This document shows positions 42,868 to 56,670 of a DNA stretch of 64,000 bases, one piece after another. Every line of letters starts with the position of its first letter. The stretch's first letter is position 1. Below the pieces are notes generated by a model that worked only from the letters and a program-made list of their open reading frames with translations, was not told the origin of the DNA and searched no databases. The position numbers were made by a program, and so were the translations under genes. Origin of the DNA: Siphonodentalium dalli (lineage: Eukaryota; Mollusca; Scaphopoda; Gadilida; Siphonodentaliidae); NCBI GenBank assembly GCA_032622095.1, contig CP136065.1, positions 242,461,530 through 242,525,529 on the forward strand. The letters run 5' to 3'.

Positions 42868-45166
42868 GATGGTTTGACTTGACTTTGCTCCACTCCTGAT
42901 CCTGAGCTAACCGGGGTTTATAGGTCACGCCGCGTGGGTGTATATATCGGTGAAGGTTATCGCCATAATAACGCGTGGCGGGTACGTCTAGGTCAAGGAC
43001 GAACAAAATAATTCCGCAACAAGCGGGCCGAGGTTATCACGAGAATAGCGCCTAATTATTGCGGGTACTAAACAATGCGTGTATATATGTCTAAATGATA
43101 TCTCTCTCGTGTTAACCCTACCGCTTATCGCATATTCATGTAATATGAAAGAAAATATGTACTCGGGTGACTGCTATCAGAGGTATATATTAATCACGAG
43201 AATAACTCGCCAGCGTTGCGCGCGGTAGCGATAAACCAGATCGCGTGTACTATACACAGTGGTACATAATATATGTATTGGTTTGACTGCCTAAACCCTA
43301 AGCGCCTAATCCTGAGCTATCAGGATGGTGTTATATGTCACGCCGCGTGGGTGTATATGGGCGAAGGTTATCACGATAATAGCGCCTCATTATCGCGGGT
43401 ACTAAACAATGCGTGTATATCTAAACGATATATCCCGCGCGTTAACCCTACCGCTTATCACCTGCGTTTCCGATAAACGATATATCCATCGCGTTAACCC
43501 GAGAGCTTATCGCCTATCAATGTAATATGAAATAAAATAGGGTGTGTGTACTAGGGATATAGGTTATCCGCAGTATTTGATCAAGGTATATATTAATACG
43601 CGGGTATATAATCGTAAGTATTTGTTTTTTTGTCACGGAAGTAAAAGCATTATTGAAGACTTCCAATAGACTATATCTGAGAAATTTCTCGCGCACAAAT
43701 TCTATAGTTATAGTTATTATAATATAGTGATTATTGTAAGCCTAATAAATCTGATAACAGGGATATACTAATGCACTATACGGTCTGGCAGTTCTTTCCA
43801 TGGTTCAACAAAGAAACCTCTTCAATATTTATCCGGCACCTCATGGGGGGGGGGGGGTGTTACTTCACCGAGAATCCCTATTACCACACCCAAATATTGA
43901 TATAGTGGTATGTCTCCACCCACACCCCTATATTTATGTCTATGTTGATGCGTGTATACATATTTACTTAATGTATTCTTTAATCATTCATTTCTCTTTA
44001 TTATCGTTCATTTATAGCATTATTAGAAGAAATTTAGTCTAAAATCTCCATTACATAGAGACAATAAAGAGCCCATATGGTGTAGACTAATACATAAATA
44101 CTTACTTCATATATTCGTTTCACCAATTATATGTATTGTACATCCTTTACATTTAGTCTGTTATACAGAGGAAACAAAGCATATACTACGTGGCAGTTTT
44201 ATATGACGATAAGACCTACTATGTGAACACATGTGCATATTAATTTCACATATTCTTCTCAAAACGCTTTATTTTATACGGGGATATCAAACATTGGTCT
44301 GGAAAAGGCCTGCTATGTGGACGCGCGTATACATATTGACTTCATATATACATTCATAGTTCATTTCTCTTAATTATCGTTCATTTAATATCATTATTAG
44401 TAGAAATATAGTCTAAAACCGTCGGTATATGGAGAATATATAGCGTCAATACTGTTTTATTGTTGGTAACATCAAATTATTGCATCATATATCGCAACTA
44501 AACAAGCGAGACAACTCATAAATTCTTAATAGTTCTGATGTCTATGGCAGTTCACAGAGTGTATATTTTCATTGTTGTTACCATTTTAGTGCATACATTA
44601 CTGATTTCTGTGTAAGAACGCTGGTCTCCATTGTTGTTATGATTGTGCCTATAACTGTCCATATTCTTAAAGCAAGTACGGTACCTCTATGTGATATGAT
44701 GTATAAATATTTCCATTTTCATAGGTAAATCACGTATAAACGCTCTTTAATGTATAGTTAAACTGAGTTTTCACATGCAGGGCTATGTCTTTGTGGACTA
44801 TATACGTGGTATACTTCAGTATATACACGAAGTGAATGTGTTCTAAGTATGCGTATCTGATTTATGTATACGTCCGTGTTTCTTAAAGCAAATCCAATAC
44901 ACATTAGTGCGTTATATTATGATGTACATTAAGTGCCCTTTTCACTGTTAAATCAAGTAAAAAAGCCCTCTACTATAGTTAACTATTCAGTTCCACATAC
45001 GCTATAAGCTCTATGGTGGTCCGGTGTGTCTTATCAATATGCCATTATATGCACGAATGTAATGTGTTCAAATATGTGGGTTATGATGTATACTTTAATG
45101 TTAAAGTATATAAGCACTCTTTAAGATATGCATATGCAGAATGTTGCCTCTTTACACTGACTCGGG
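42868..45166. repeat. 2.3-kb unit, left arm outer copy
   Basis: Begins with 'ggtttgacttgactttgctc' wording and ends with 'cctctttacactgac'. Within it, two ~0.39-kb-spaced diverged sub-repeats share 'gtcacgccgcgtgggtgtat', 'actaaacaatgcgtgtatat' and 'gttaaccctaccgcttatc'. No gene. Confidence 0.85.
44739..44752 (+). other. Single AACGCTCTTTAATG motif
   Basis: AACGCTCTTTAATG occurs once per 2.3-kb unit, so four times in the giant palindrome (44739, about 47039, and the mirror positions near 52400 and 54700). A second copy at 30-31 bp is not present. Confidence 0.55.
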
Positions 45167-47461
45167 TAGATGGTTTGATCATGATTTGCTCCCCTCCTGA
45201 TCCTGAGCTAACCAGGGTTATAGGTCACGCCGCGTGGGTGTATATATCGGTGAAGGTTATCGCCATAATAACGCGTGGCGGGTACGTCTAGGCCAATGAC
45301 GAACAAAATATTTCGGCAACAAGTGAGCGACGGTTATCACGAGAATAGCGCCTAATTATTGCGGGTACTAAACAATGCGTGTATATATGTCTAAATGATA
45401 TCTCTCTCGTGTTAACCCTACCGCTTATCGCATATTCATGTAATATAAAAGAAAATATGTACTCGGGTGACTGCTATCAGAGGTATATATTAATCACGAG
45501 AATAACTCGCCAGCGTCGCGCGCGGTAGCGATAAACCAGATCGCGTGTACTATACACAGTGGTACATAATATATGTATTGGTTTGACTGCCTAAACCCTA
45601 AGCGCCTAATCCTGAGCTATCAGGGTGGGGTTATATGTCACGCCGCGTGGGTGTATATGGGCGAATGTTATCACGATAATAGCGCCTCATTATCGCGGGT
45701 ACTAAACAATGCGTGTATATCTAAACGATATATCCCGCGCGTTAACCCTACCGCTTATCGCCTGCGTTTCCGATAAACGATATATCCATCGCGTTACCCC
45801 GAGAGCTTATCGCCTATCAATGTAATATGAAATAAAATAAGGTGTGTGTACTAGGGATATAGGTTATCCGCAGTATTTGATCAAGGTATATATTAATACG
45901 CGGGTATATAATCGTAAGTATTTGTTTTTTTTGTCACGGAAGTAAAAGCATTATTGAAGACTTCCAATAGACTATATCTGAGAAATTTCTCGCACACAAA
46001 TTCTATAGTTATAGTTATTATAATATAGTGATTATTGTAAGCCTAATAAATCTGATAACAGGGATATACTAATGCACTATACGGTCTGGTAGTTCTTTCG
46101 ATGGTTCAACATAGAAACCTCTTCAATATTTATCCGGCACCTCATAGGGGGGGGGGGGTGTTACTTCACCGAGAATCCCTATTACCACACCCAAATATTG
46201 ATATAGTGGTATGTCTCCACCCACACCCCTATATTTATGTCTATGTTGATGCGTGTATACATATTTACTTCATGTATTCTTTAATCATTCATTTCTCTTT
46301 ATTATCGTTCATTTATAGCATTATTAGAAGAAATTTAATCTAAAATCTCCATTACATAGAGACAATAAAGAGCCCATATGGTGTAGACTAATACATAAAT
46401 ACTTACTTCATGTATTCGTTTCACCAATTATATGTATTGTACATCCTATACATTTAGTCTGTTATACAGAGGAAACAAAGCATATACTACGTGGCAGTTT
46501 CATATGACGATAAGACCTACTATGTGAACACATGTGCATATTAATTTCACATATTCTTCTCAAAACGCTTTATTTTATACGGGGGTATCAAACATTGGTC
46601 TGGAAAAGGCCTGCTATGTGGACGCGCGTATACATATTGACTTCATATATACATTCATAGTTCATTTCTCTTAATTATCGTTCATTTAATAGCATTATTA
46701 GTAGAAATATAGTCTAAAACCGTCGGTATATGGAGAATATATAGCGTCAATACTGTTTTATTGTTGGTAACTCAAATTATTGCATCATATATCGCAACTA
46801 AACAAGCGAGACAACTCATAAATTCTTAATAGTTCTGATGTCTATGGCAGTTCACAGAGTGTATATTTTCATTGTTGTTACCATTTTAGTGCATACATTA
46901 CTGATTTCTGTGTAAGAACGCTGGTCTCCATTGTTGTTATGATTGTGCCTATAACTGTCCATATTCTTAAAGCAAGTACGGTACCTCTATGTGATATGAT
47001 GTATAAATATTTCCATTTTCATAGGTAAATCACGTATAAACGCTCTTTAATGTATAGTTAAACTGAGTTTTCACATGCAGGGCTATGTCTTTGTGGACTA
47101 TATACGTGGTATACTTCAGTATATACACGAAGTGAATGTGTTCTAAGTATGCGTATCTGATTTATGTATACGTCCGTGTTTCTTAAAGCTAATCCAATAC
47201 ACATTAGTGCGTTATATTATGATGTACATTAAGTGCCCTTTTCACTGTTAAATCAAGTAAAAAAGCCCTCTACTATAGTTAACTATTCAGTTCCACATAC
47301 GCTATAAGCTCTATGGTGGTCCGGTGTGTCTTATCAATATGCCATTATATGCACGAATGTAATGTGTTCAAATATGTGGGTTATGATGTATACTTTAATG
47401 TTAAAGTATATAAGCACTCTTTAAGATATGCATATGCAGAATGTTGCCTCTTTACACTGAC
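45167..47461. repeat. 2.3-kb unit, left arm inner copy
   Basis: Direct repeat of the previous unit with about 2300-bp offset and few differences. Contains AACGCTCTTTAATG near 47039. Confidence 0.85.
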
Positions 47462-49706
47462 AGAAAAAAAAAGGAATATATAATTTTGAGTACTACTCTT
47501 CATAAAACGTTAGAAAACCATAATCTAACAACGAATATCGAAGAACAATGTAATTACTTGATAAGCATTATAAATATTTCGTCTGTTTTAAATAAAATGG
47601 AAATATTTCGTCTATTTGAAATACAGTTGGAAGCAACAATCAAGTATTTAAATGAAATTTGGACCAAAATCTTATAATTTGAGAAAACGTATATAATTTC
47701 TATCGAAGTCTTATAATAAAGGAAGGCTTTATGCGAATCCATTCGGTCTAATGTGTGAATGTGTTCATCATCGCAAATATAATGATGCAGAAATTAATAC
47801 TTCCTAGAAAAATGTTAACATAGCCTGTATTTAACCGAAATAATATAGCATTTGAGTTAAAATATTTCATATTAGGACCATAACGAACCAATGCATAAAA
47901 ATATAATATTTAGTTTTTCAGTCTCGATCAAAATAATGCAGGGTTGTCAATTATCAACAAAAAAACAAATACTTTGAAATAAAAACGATGACATAAGAAC
48001 GAATATCCAAGAGCTAGTGTGAAAATAACCCTCACATTTATAAAAAAAAAACAATAAAAATTCAGTTGTCGAGTCAGTCCTTCAAAATTATTGAATGTTT
48101 TCGTATATGTTGGATCAAATTTAACACAAAAATCAATTAGCTCACTAACAGTTCGCGCAATATCTCATATTTTGAGAAAACGTTTACAATTTTAGACAAC
48201 AATATTGCTAGTAAAGGTGAATATTTCATCCTGGAATTCATGAAATATGATAAAAATAGATGTAAAGACACTTCACGAGCCCTCATATCTTTGAGTTATG
48301 AACATAAAGTTATCTCATAGTGCCATTGTACCCCATAATTTGGTCAGGAGAAATATGTATTTCATATTTGACCCTTCATCTATGGTAAAAAATGAATTAA
48401 GGGACATGGGAGTGGTGTCCTACACATTAACCTAGAGCATAAATTGACTCAATTTTACAATTTTAGGCAACATTCTTGCCAGGGAAAGTGTATATATCAT
48501 GTTGGAACTCATCAAATGTGATAAACATGCATCAAAAGACACTTACTGAGTTCTGATGACTTTGAGTTATGACAACAACGGCATCTCATACTAGATTGTA
48601 AGCCATAATTTGGTCAGGAAAAGTGTAAATTTCATATTTTATCCTACAAGTGTTTTAACAATCAATGTAATTACACCCCATCGGTCGCCTAGACACAGCG
48701 TAAATGTTCTCAAGTTTTCAACTGTAGGCCACAATGTCGGTAGTGAAGGTAAACATTTCATGTTGGAACCCATGAAATGTCTTTTTATCCATTTTATCAC
48801 ATTTCATGAGTACTTATCACGGAGTTATGAACATAAAGGGACCTCATAGTGTATTGTAGGTTATAATTTGGTCAGGAAAATTGTAAATTTCATGTCTTAA
48901 GCTCCATGTGTTTAAAAAATATATTTAATTACAGCCATTGGGTCCCTAGATATCAACCCACAGTCCATATGTAGTCCATATGCAATTTTAGGGAACAGTG
49001 TTGCTAGTGAAGGTGAACATTCCATGCCGGAACTCATGAAATATGATAAAAATAGATGAAAAGACACTTTCTGAGGCCTTGGTCAGGAGAAATGTGTGTT
49101 GTATTTTGACCCTTGATGCGTGGTAGCAATCAATGAAATTACACCCCATGGTATCCTCAGATATGAAGCAACATCATAAATGCACTCAGTTTTGGCAATT
49201 TAGAAAACATTGTTGATAGGGAAGTTGTACATGTCATGTTGGAACTGGTGAAATGTGATAATAATTGATCAAAAGACACTCGATGAGCCCTGATGGGTTT
49301 CAATTATGGTCATAAAGGCATCTGATAGTGTCATTATACAACGGGGAAATTTGTGAAGCGCTAACAAAGCGTATCTACACGGTGTTATACGATCCAAAAT
49401 GATCCTGATATAAGAAATGCAATCTAGATCATACTCAGTATCTTCGTATCGACTGAATATATCGTTATTCGATGGTGATCCCGACATACCTCCGTCTTTA
49501 CTTTTCTTATGCCTTTGTAGATTGTAGTTCGTCGATAATATATTTCTGAACAAATGGCACCCGTGTATTATCTCGAATCATGGGAAGAACTATCGTCCTT
49601 ATACCAGCGAAAAGATGAGCGAATATGGTGTGGTATTATCAACTCGCCGCGCTCGTACCTCTATTTATCGTTTAGAGTTATTGTTCTTAGATAAAAAATA
49701 GGCGCG
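47462..49706. repeat. Inner block of left arm with ~265-bp diverged tandem repeats
   Basis: Five diverged units with 'catgaaatatgataaaaata', 'gatgaaaagacactt', 'gagttatgaacataaag' and 'ataatttggtcaggaaaa' start near 48236, 48510, 48770, 49033 and 49248. The mirror block is at 49735-51985. Confidence 0.8.
49269..49487 (-). CDS. Short ORF beside palindrome centre, left copy
   Basis: 72 codons from an ATG at about 49487 (the frame is open further upstream from a TTG at 49553). It is rich in charged and Ile/Arg residues, with 'DLDCISYIRIILDRITP' in the middle. No family recognised. It could be a first exon; no splice signal is obvious. The same ORF on the other arm is read divergently. Confidence 0.3.
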   Translation of the reverse strand: MSGSPSNNDIFSRYEDTEYDLDCISYIRIILDRITPCRYALLALHKFPRCIMTLSDAFMTIIETHQGSSSVF

Positions 49707-49734
49707 CGTGCGGCCCCCTCATCCCCACTGCCGC
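49707..49734. other. GC-rich asymmetric centre of the giant palindrome
   Basis: 28 bp, GC-rich, non-palindromic, bounded by GGCGCG on the left and CGCGCC on the right. Confidence 0.8.
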
Positions 49735-51985
49735 CGCGCCTATTTTTTATCTAAGAACAATAACTCTAAACGATAAATAGAGGTACGAGCGCGGCGAGTT
49801 GATAATACCACACCATATTCGCTCATCTTTTCGCTGGTATAAGGACGATAGTTCTTCCCATGATTCGAGATAATACACGGGTGCCATTTGTTCAGAAATA
49901 TATTATCGACGAACTACAATCTACAAAGGCATAAGAAAAGTAAAGACGGAGGTATGTCGGGATCACCATCGAATAACGATATATTCAGTCGATACGAAGA
50001 TACTGAGTATGATCTAGATTGCATTTCTTATATCAGGATCATTTTGGATCGTATAACACCGTGTAGATACGCTTTGTTAGCGCTTCACAAATTTCCCCGT
50101 TGTATAATGACACTATCAGATGCCTTTATGACCATAATTGAAACCCATCAGGGCTCATCGAGTGTCTTTTGATCAATTATTATCACATTTCACCAGTTCC
50201 AACATGACATGTACAACTTCCCTATCAACAATGTTTTCTAAATTGCCAAAACTGAGTGCATTTATGATGTTGCTTCATATCTGAGGATACCATGGGGTGT
50301 AATTTCATTGATTGCTACCACGCATCAAGGGTCAAAATACAACACACATTTCTCCTGACCAAGGCCTCAGAAAGTGTCTTTTCATCTATTTTTATCATAT
50401 TTCATGAGTTCCGGCATGGAATGTTCACCTTCACTAGCAACACTGTTCCCTAAAATTGCATATGGACTACATATGGACTGTGGGTTGATATCTAGGGACC
50501 CAATGGCTGTAATTAAATATATTTTTTAAACACATGGAGCTTAAGACATGAAATTTACAATTTTCCTGACCAAATTATAACCTACAATACACTATGAGGT
50601 CCCTTTATGTTCATAACTCCGTGATAAGTACTCATGAAATGTGATAAAATGGATAAAAAGACATTTCATGGGTTCCAACATGAAATGTTTACCTTCACTA
50701 CCGACATTGTGGCCTACAGTTGAAAACTTGAGAACATTTACGCTGTGTCTAGGCGACCGATGGGGTGTAATTACATTGATTGTTAAAACACTTGTAGGAT
50801 AAAATATGAAATTTACACTTTTCCTGACCAAATTATGGCTTACAATCTAGTATGAGATGCCGTTGTTGTCATAACTCAAAGTCATCAGAGCTCAGTAAGT
50901 GTCTTTTGATGCATGTTTATCACATTTGATGAGTTCCAACATGATATATACACTTTCCCTGGCAAGAATGTTGCCTAAAATTGTAAAATTGAGTCAATTT
51001 ATGCTCTAGGTTAATGTGTAGGACACCACTCCCATGTCCCTTAATTCATTTTTTACCATAGATGAAGGGTCAAATATGAAATACATATTTCTCCTGACCA
51101 AATTATGGGGTACAATGGCACTATGAGATAACTTTATGTTCATAACTCAAAGATATGAGGGCTCGTGAAGTGTCTTTACATCTATTTTTATCATATTTCA
51201 TGAATTCCAGGATGAAATATTCACCTTTACTAGCAATATTGTTGTCTAAAATTGTAAACGTTTTCTCAAAATATGAGATATTGCGCGAACTGTTAGTGAG
51301 CTAATTGATTTTTGTGTTAAATTTGATCCAACATATACGAAAACATTCAATAATTTTGAAGGACTGACTCGACAACTGAATTTTTATTGTTTTTTTTTTA
51401 TAAATGTGAGGGTTATTTTCACACTAGCTCTTGGATATTCGTTCTTATGTCATCGTTTTTGTTTCAAAGTATTTGTTTTTTTGTTGATAATTGACAACCC
51501 TGCATTATTTTGATCGAGACTGAAAAACTAAATATTATATTTTTATGCATTGGTTCGTTATGGTCCTAATATGAAATATTTTAACTCAAATGCTATATTA
51601 TTTCGGTTAAATACAGGCTATGTTAACATTTTTCTAGGAAGTATTAATTTCTGCATCATTATATTTGCGATGATGAACACATTCACACATTAGACCGAAT
51701 GGATTCGCATAAAGCCTTCCTTTATTATAAGACTTCGATAGAAATTATATACGTTTTCTCAAATTATAAGATTTTGGTCCAAATTTCATTTAAATACTTG
51801 ATTGTTGCTTCCAACTGTATTTCAAATAGACGAAATATTTCCATTTTATTTAAAACAGACGAAATATTTATAATGCTTATCAAGTAATTACATTGTTCTT
51901 CGATATTCGTTGTTAGATTATGGTTTTCTAACGTTTTATGAAGAGTAGTACTCAAAATTATATATTCCTTTTTTTTTCTGTCAGT
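49735..51985. repeat. Inner block of right arm
   Basis: Reverse complement of 47462-49706 with very few differences, for example one A/G change in 'cgtttttgtttcaaag' near 51455. Confidence 0.85.
49954..50172 (+). CDS. Short ORF beside palindrome centre, right copy
   Basis: 72 codons, protein identical to the left copy at 49269-49487. The ATG is preceded by 'ggaggt'. A TATAAGG (about 49838) lies upstream. Unknown function; may be non-coding. Confidence 0.3.
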   Translation: MSGSPSNNDIFSRYEDTEYDLDCISYIRIILDRITPCRYALLALHKFPRCIMTLSDAFMTIIETHQGSSSVF

Positions 51986-54285
51986 GTAAAGAGGCAACGT
52001 TCTGCATATGCATATCTTAAAGAGTGCTTATATACTTTAACATTAAAGTATACATCATAACCCACACATTTGAACACATTACATTCGTGCATATAATGGC
52101 ATATTGATAAGACACACCGGACCACCATAGAGCTTATAGCGTATGTGGAACTGAATAGTTAACTATAGTAGAGGGCTTTTTTACTTGATTTAACAGTGAA
52201 AAGGGCACTTAATGTACATCATAATATAACGCACTAATGTGTATTGGATTAGCTTTAAGAAACACGGACGTATACATAAATCAGATACGCATACTTAGAA
52301 CACATTTACTTCGTGTATATACTGAAGTATACCACGTATATAGTCCACAAAGACATAGCCCTGCATGTGAAAACTCAGTTTAACTATACATTAAAGAGCG
52401 TTTATACGTGATTTACCTATGAAAATGGAAATATTTATACATCATATCACATAGAGGTACCGTACTTGCTTTAAGAATATGGACAGTTATAGGCACAATC
52501 ATAACAACAATGGAGACCAGCGTTCTTACACAGAAATCAGTAATGTATGCACTAAAATGGTAACAACAATGAAAATATACACTCTGTGAACTGCCATAGA
52601 CATCAGAACTATTAAGAATTTATGAGTTGTCTCGCTTGTTTAGTTGCGATATATGATGCAATAATTTGAGTTACCAACAATAAAACAGTATTGACGCTAT
52701 ATATTCTCCATATACCGACGGTTTTAGACTATATTTCTACTAATAATGCTATTAAATGAACGATAATTAAGAGAAATGAACTATGAATGTATATATGAAG
52801 TCAATATGTATACGCGCGTCCACATAGCAGGCCTTTTCCAGACCAATGTTTGATACCCCCGTATAAAATAAAGCGTTTTGAGAAGAATATGTGAAATTAA
52901 TATGCACATGTGTTCACATAGTAGGTCTTATCGTCATATGAAACTGCCACGTAGTATATGCTTTGTTTCCTCTGTATAACAGACTAAATGTATAGGATGT
53001 ACAATACATATAATTGGTGAAACGAATACATGAAGTAAGTATTTATGTATTAGTCTACACCATATGGGCTCTTTATTGTCTCTATGTAATGGAGATTTTA
53101 GACTAAATTTCTTCTAATAATGCTATAAATGAACGATAATAAAGAGAAATGAATGATTAAAGAATACATCAAGTAAATATGTATACACGCATCAACATAG
53201 ACATAAATATAGGGGTGTGGGTGGAGACATACCACTATATCAATATTTGGGTGTGGTAATAGGGATTCTCGGTGAAGTAACACCCCCCCCCCCTATGAGG
53301 TGCCGGATAAATATTGAAGAGGTTTCTTTGTTGAACCATCGAAAGAACTACCAGACCGTATAGTGCATTAGTATATCCCTGTTATCAGATTTATTAGGCT
53401 TACAATAATCACTATATTATAATAACTATAACTATAGAATTTGTGCGCGAGAAATTTCTCAGATATAGTCTATTGGAAGTCTTCAATAATGCTTTTACTT
53501 CCGTGACAAAAAAAACAAATACTTACGATTATATACCCGCGTATTAATATATACCTTGATCAAATACTGCGGATAACCTATATCCCTAGTACACACACCT
53601 TATTTTATTTCATATTACATTGATAGGCGATAAGCTCTCGGGGTAACGCGATGGATATATCGTTTATCGGAAACGCAGGCGATAAGCGGTAGGGTTAACG
53701 CGCGGGATATATCGTTTAGATATACACGCATTGTTTAGTACCCGCGATAATGAGGCGTTATTATCGTGATAACATTCGCCCATATACACCCACGCGGCGT
53801 GACATATAACCCCACCCTGATAGCTCAGGATTAGGCGCTTAGGGTTTAGGCAGTCAAACCAATACATATATTATGTACCACTGTGTATAGTACACGCGAT
53901 CTGGTTTATCGCTACCGCGCGCGACGCTGGCGAGTTATTCTCGTGATTAATATATACCTCTGATAGCAGTCACCCGAGTACATATTTTCTTTCATATTAC
54001 ATGAATATGCGATAAGCGGTAGGGTTAACACGAGAGAGATATCATTTAGACATATATACACGCATTGTTTAGTACCCGCAATAATTAGGCGCTATTCTCG
54101 TGATAACCGTCGCTCACTTGTTGCCGAAATATTTTGTTCGTCATTGGCCTAGACGTACCCGCCACGCGTTATTATGGCGATAACCTTCACCGATATATAC
54201 ACCCACGCGGCGTGACCTATAACCCCGGTTAGCTCAGGATCAGGAGGGGAGCAAATCATGATCAAACCATCTACCCGAGTCAGTG
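51985..54285. repeat. 2.3-kb unit, right arm inner copy
   Basis: Inverted copy of 45167-47461. It shares with that copy a position-specific variant (a cytosine-containing GCC where the outer copies have a different base, in the ...TAYRLRFR frame). Confidence 0.85.
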
Positions 54286-56580
54286 TAAAGAGGCAACATT
54301 CTGCATATGCATATCTTAAAGAGTGCTTATATACTTTAACATTAAAGTATACATCATAACCCACATATTTGAACACATTACATTCGTGCATATAATGGCA
54401 TATTGATAAGACACACCGGACCACCATAGAGCTTATAGCGTATGTGGAACTGAATAGTTAACTATAGTAGAGGGCTTTTTTACTTGATTTAACAGTGAAA
54501 AGGGCACTTAATGTACATCATAATATAACGCACTAATGTGTATTGGATTTGCTTTAAGAAACACGGACGTATACATAAATCAGATACGCATACTTAGAAC
54601 ACATTCACTTCGTGTATATACTGAAGTATACCACGTATATAGTCCACAAAGACATAGCCCTGCATGTGAAAACTCAGTTTAACTATACATTAAAGAGCGT
54701 TTATACGTGATTTACCTATGAAAATGGAAATATTTATACATCATATCACATAGAGGTACCGTACTTGCTTTAAGAATATGGACAGTTATAGGCACAATCA
54801 TAACAACAATGGAGACCAGCGTTCTTACACAGAAATCAGTAATGTATGCACTAAAATGGTAACAACAATGAAAATATACACTCTGTGAACTGCCATAGAC
54901 ATCAGAACTATTAAGAATTTATGAGTTGTCTCGCTTGTTTAGTTGCGATATATGATGCAATAATTTGATGTTACCAACAATAAAACAGTATTGACGCTAT
55001 ATATTCTCCATATACCGACGGTTTTAGACTATATTTCTACTAATAATGATATTAAATGAACGATAATTAAGAGAAATGAACTATGAATGTATATATGAAG
55101 TCAATATGTATACGCGCGTCCACATAGCAGGCCTTTTCCAGACCAATGTTTGATATCCCCGTATAAAATAAAGCGTTTTGAGAAGAATATGTGAAATTAA
55201 TATGCACATGTGTTCACATAGTAGGTCTTATCGTCATATAAAACTGCCACGTAGTATATGCTTTGTTTCCTCTGTATAACAGACTAAATGTAAAGGATGT
55301 ACAATACATATAATTGGTGAAACGAATATATGAAGTAAGTATTTATGTATTAGTCTACACCATATGGGCTCTTTATTGTCTCTATGTAATGGAGATTTTA
55401 GACTAAATTTCTTCTAATAATGCTATAAATGAACGATAATAAAGAGAAATGAATGATTAAAGAATACATTAAGTAAATATGTATACACGCATCAACATAG
55501 ACATAAATATAGGGGTGTGGGTGGAGACATACCACTATATCAATATTTGGGTGTGGTAATAGGGATTCTCGGTGAAGTAACACCCCCCCCCCCCCCCCAT
55601 GAGGTGCCGGATAAATATTGAAGAGGTTTCTTTGTTGAACCATGGAAAGAACTGCCAGACCGTATAGTGCATTAGTATATCCCTGTTATCAGATTTATTA
55701 GGCTTACAATAATCACTATATTATAATAACTATAACTATAGAATTTGTGCGCGAGAAATTTCTCAGATATAGTCTATTGGAAGTCTTCAATAATGCTTTT
55801 ACTTCCGTGACAAAAAAACAAATACTTACGATTATATACCCGCGTATTAATATATACCTTGATCAAATACTGCGGATAACCTATATCCCTAGTACACACA
55901 CCCTATTTTATTTCATATTACATTGATAGGCGATAAGCTCTCGGGTTAACGCGATGGATATATCGTTTATCGGAAACGCAGGTGATAAGCGGTAGGGTTA
56001 ACGCGCGGGATATATCGTTTAGATATACACGCATTGTTTAGTACCCGCGATAATGAGGCGCTATTATCGTGATAACATTCGCCCATATACACCCACGCGG
56101 CGTGACATATAACCCCACCCTGATAGCTCCGGATTAGGCGCTTAGGGTTTAGGCAGTCAAACCAATACATATATTATGTACCACTGTGTATAGTACACGC
56201 GATCTGGTTTATCGCTACCGCGCGCAACGCTGGCGAGTTATTCTCGTGATTAATATATACCTCTGATAGCAGTCACCCGAGTACATATTTTCTTTCATAT
56301 TACATGAATATGCGATAAGCGGTAGGGTTAACACGAGAGAGATATCATTTAGACATATATACACGCATTGTTTAGTACCCGCAATAATTAGGCGCTATTC
56401 TCGTGATAACCTCGGCCCGCTTGTTGCGGAATTATTTTGTTCGTCCTTGACCTAGACGTACCCGCCACGCGTTATTATGGCGATAACCTTCACCGATATA
56501 TACACCCACGCGGCGTGACCTATAAACCCCGGTTAGCTCAGGATCAGGAGTGGAGCAAAGTCAAGTCAAACCATCTACTA
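54286..56580. repeat. 2.3-kb unit, right arm outer copy
   Basis: Inverted copy of 42868-45166, sharing that copy's variants. Ends in the arm terminus near 56602. Confidence 0.85.
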
Positions 56581-56602
56581 GAAAATGTAGACTATACTAC
56601 TC

Positions 56603-56623
56603 GCATGTCACGTTAATAAAAGA

Positions 56624-56670
<47 letters not shown>

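Larger units (their letters stand above)
42841..56602. repeat. 13.8-kb hierarchical palindrome
   Basis: The left arm (42841-49706) and right arm (49735-56602) are inverted near-identical copies separated by about 28-30 bp. Each arm contains two tandem ~2.3-kb units on the outside and a 2.2-kb inner block next to the centre. The few differences show position-specific sharing: the outer units of the two arms share variants, and so do the inner units. So tandem duplication came before the inversion. No coding gene of known type lies within. No clear target duplication is seen at the ends. It may be a foldback element, an inverted-duplication event, or a fold-back assembly artefact. Confidence 0.9.

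Noticed and set aside
43273-43476. 67-codon frame repeated four times in the giant palindrome
   Set aside because: It is repeated only because its 2.3-kb unit is repeated; starts, composition and lack of splice signals give no support as a gene.
42835-56610. Target-site duplication around the giant palindrome
   Set aside because: GCACAT on the left and GCATGT on the right agree in only part of the bases; not convincing.
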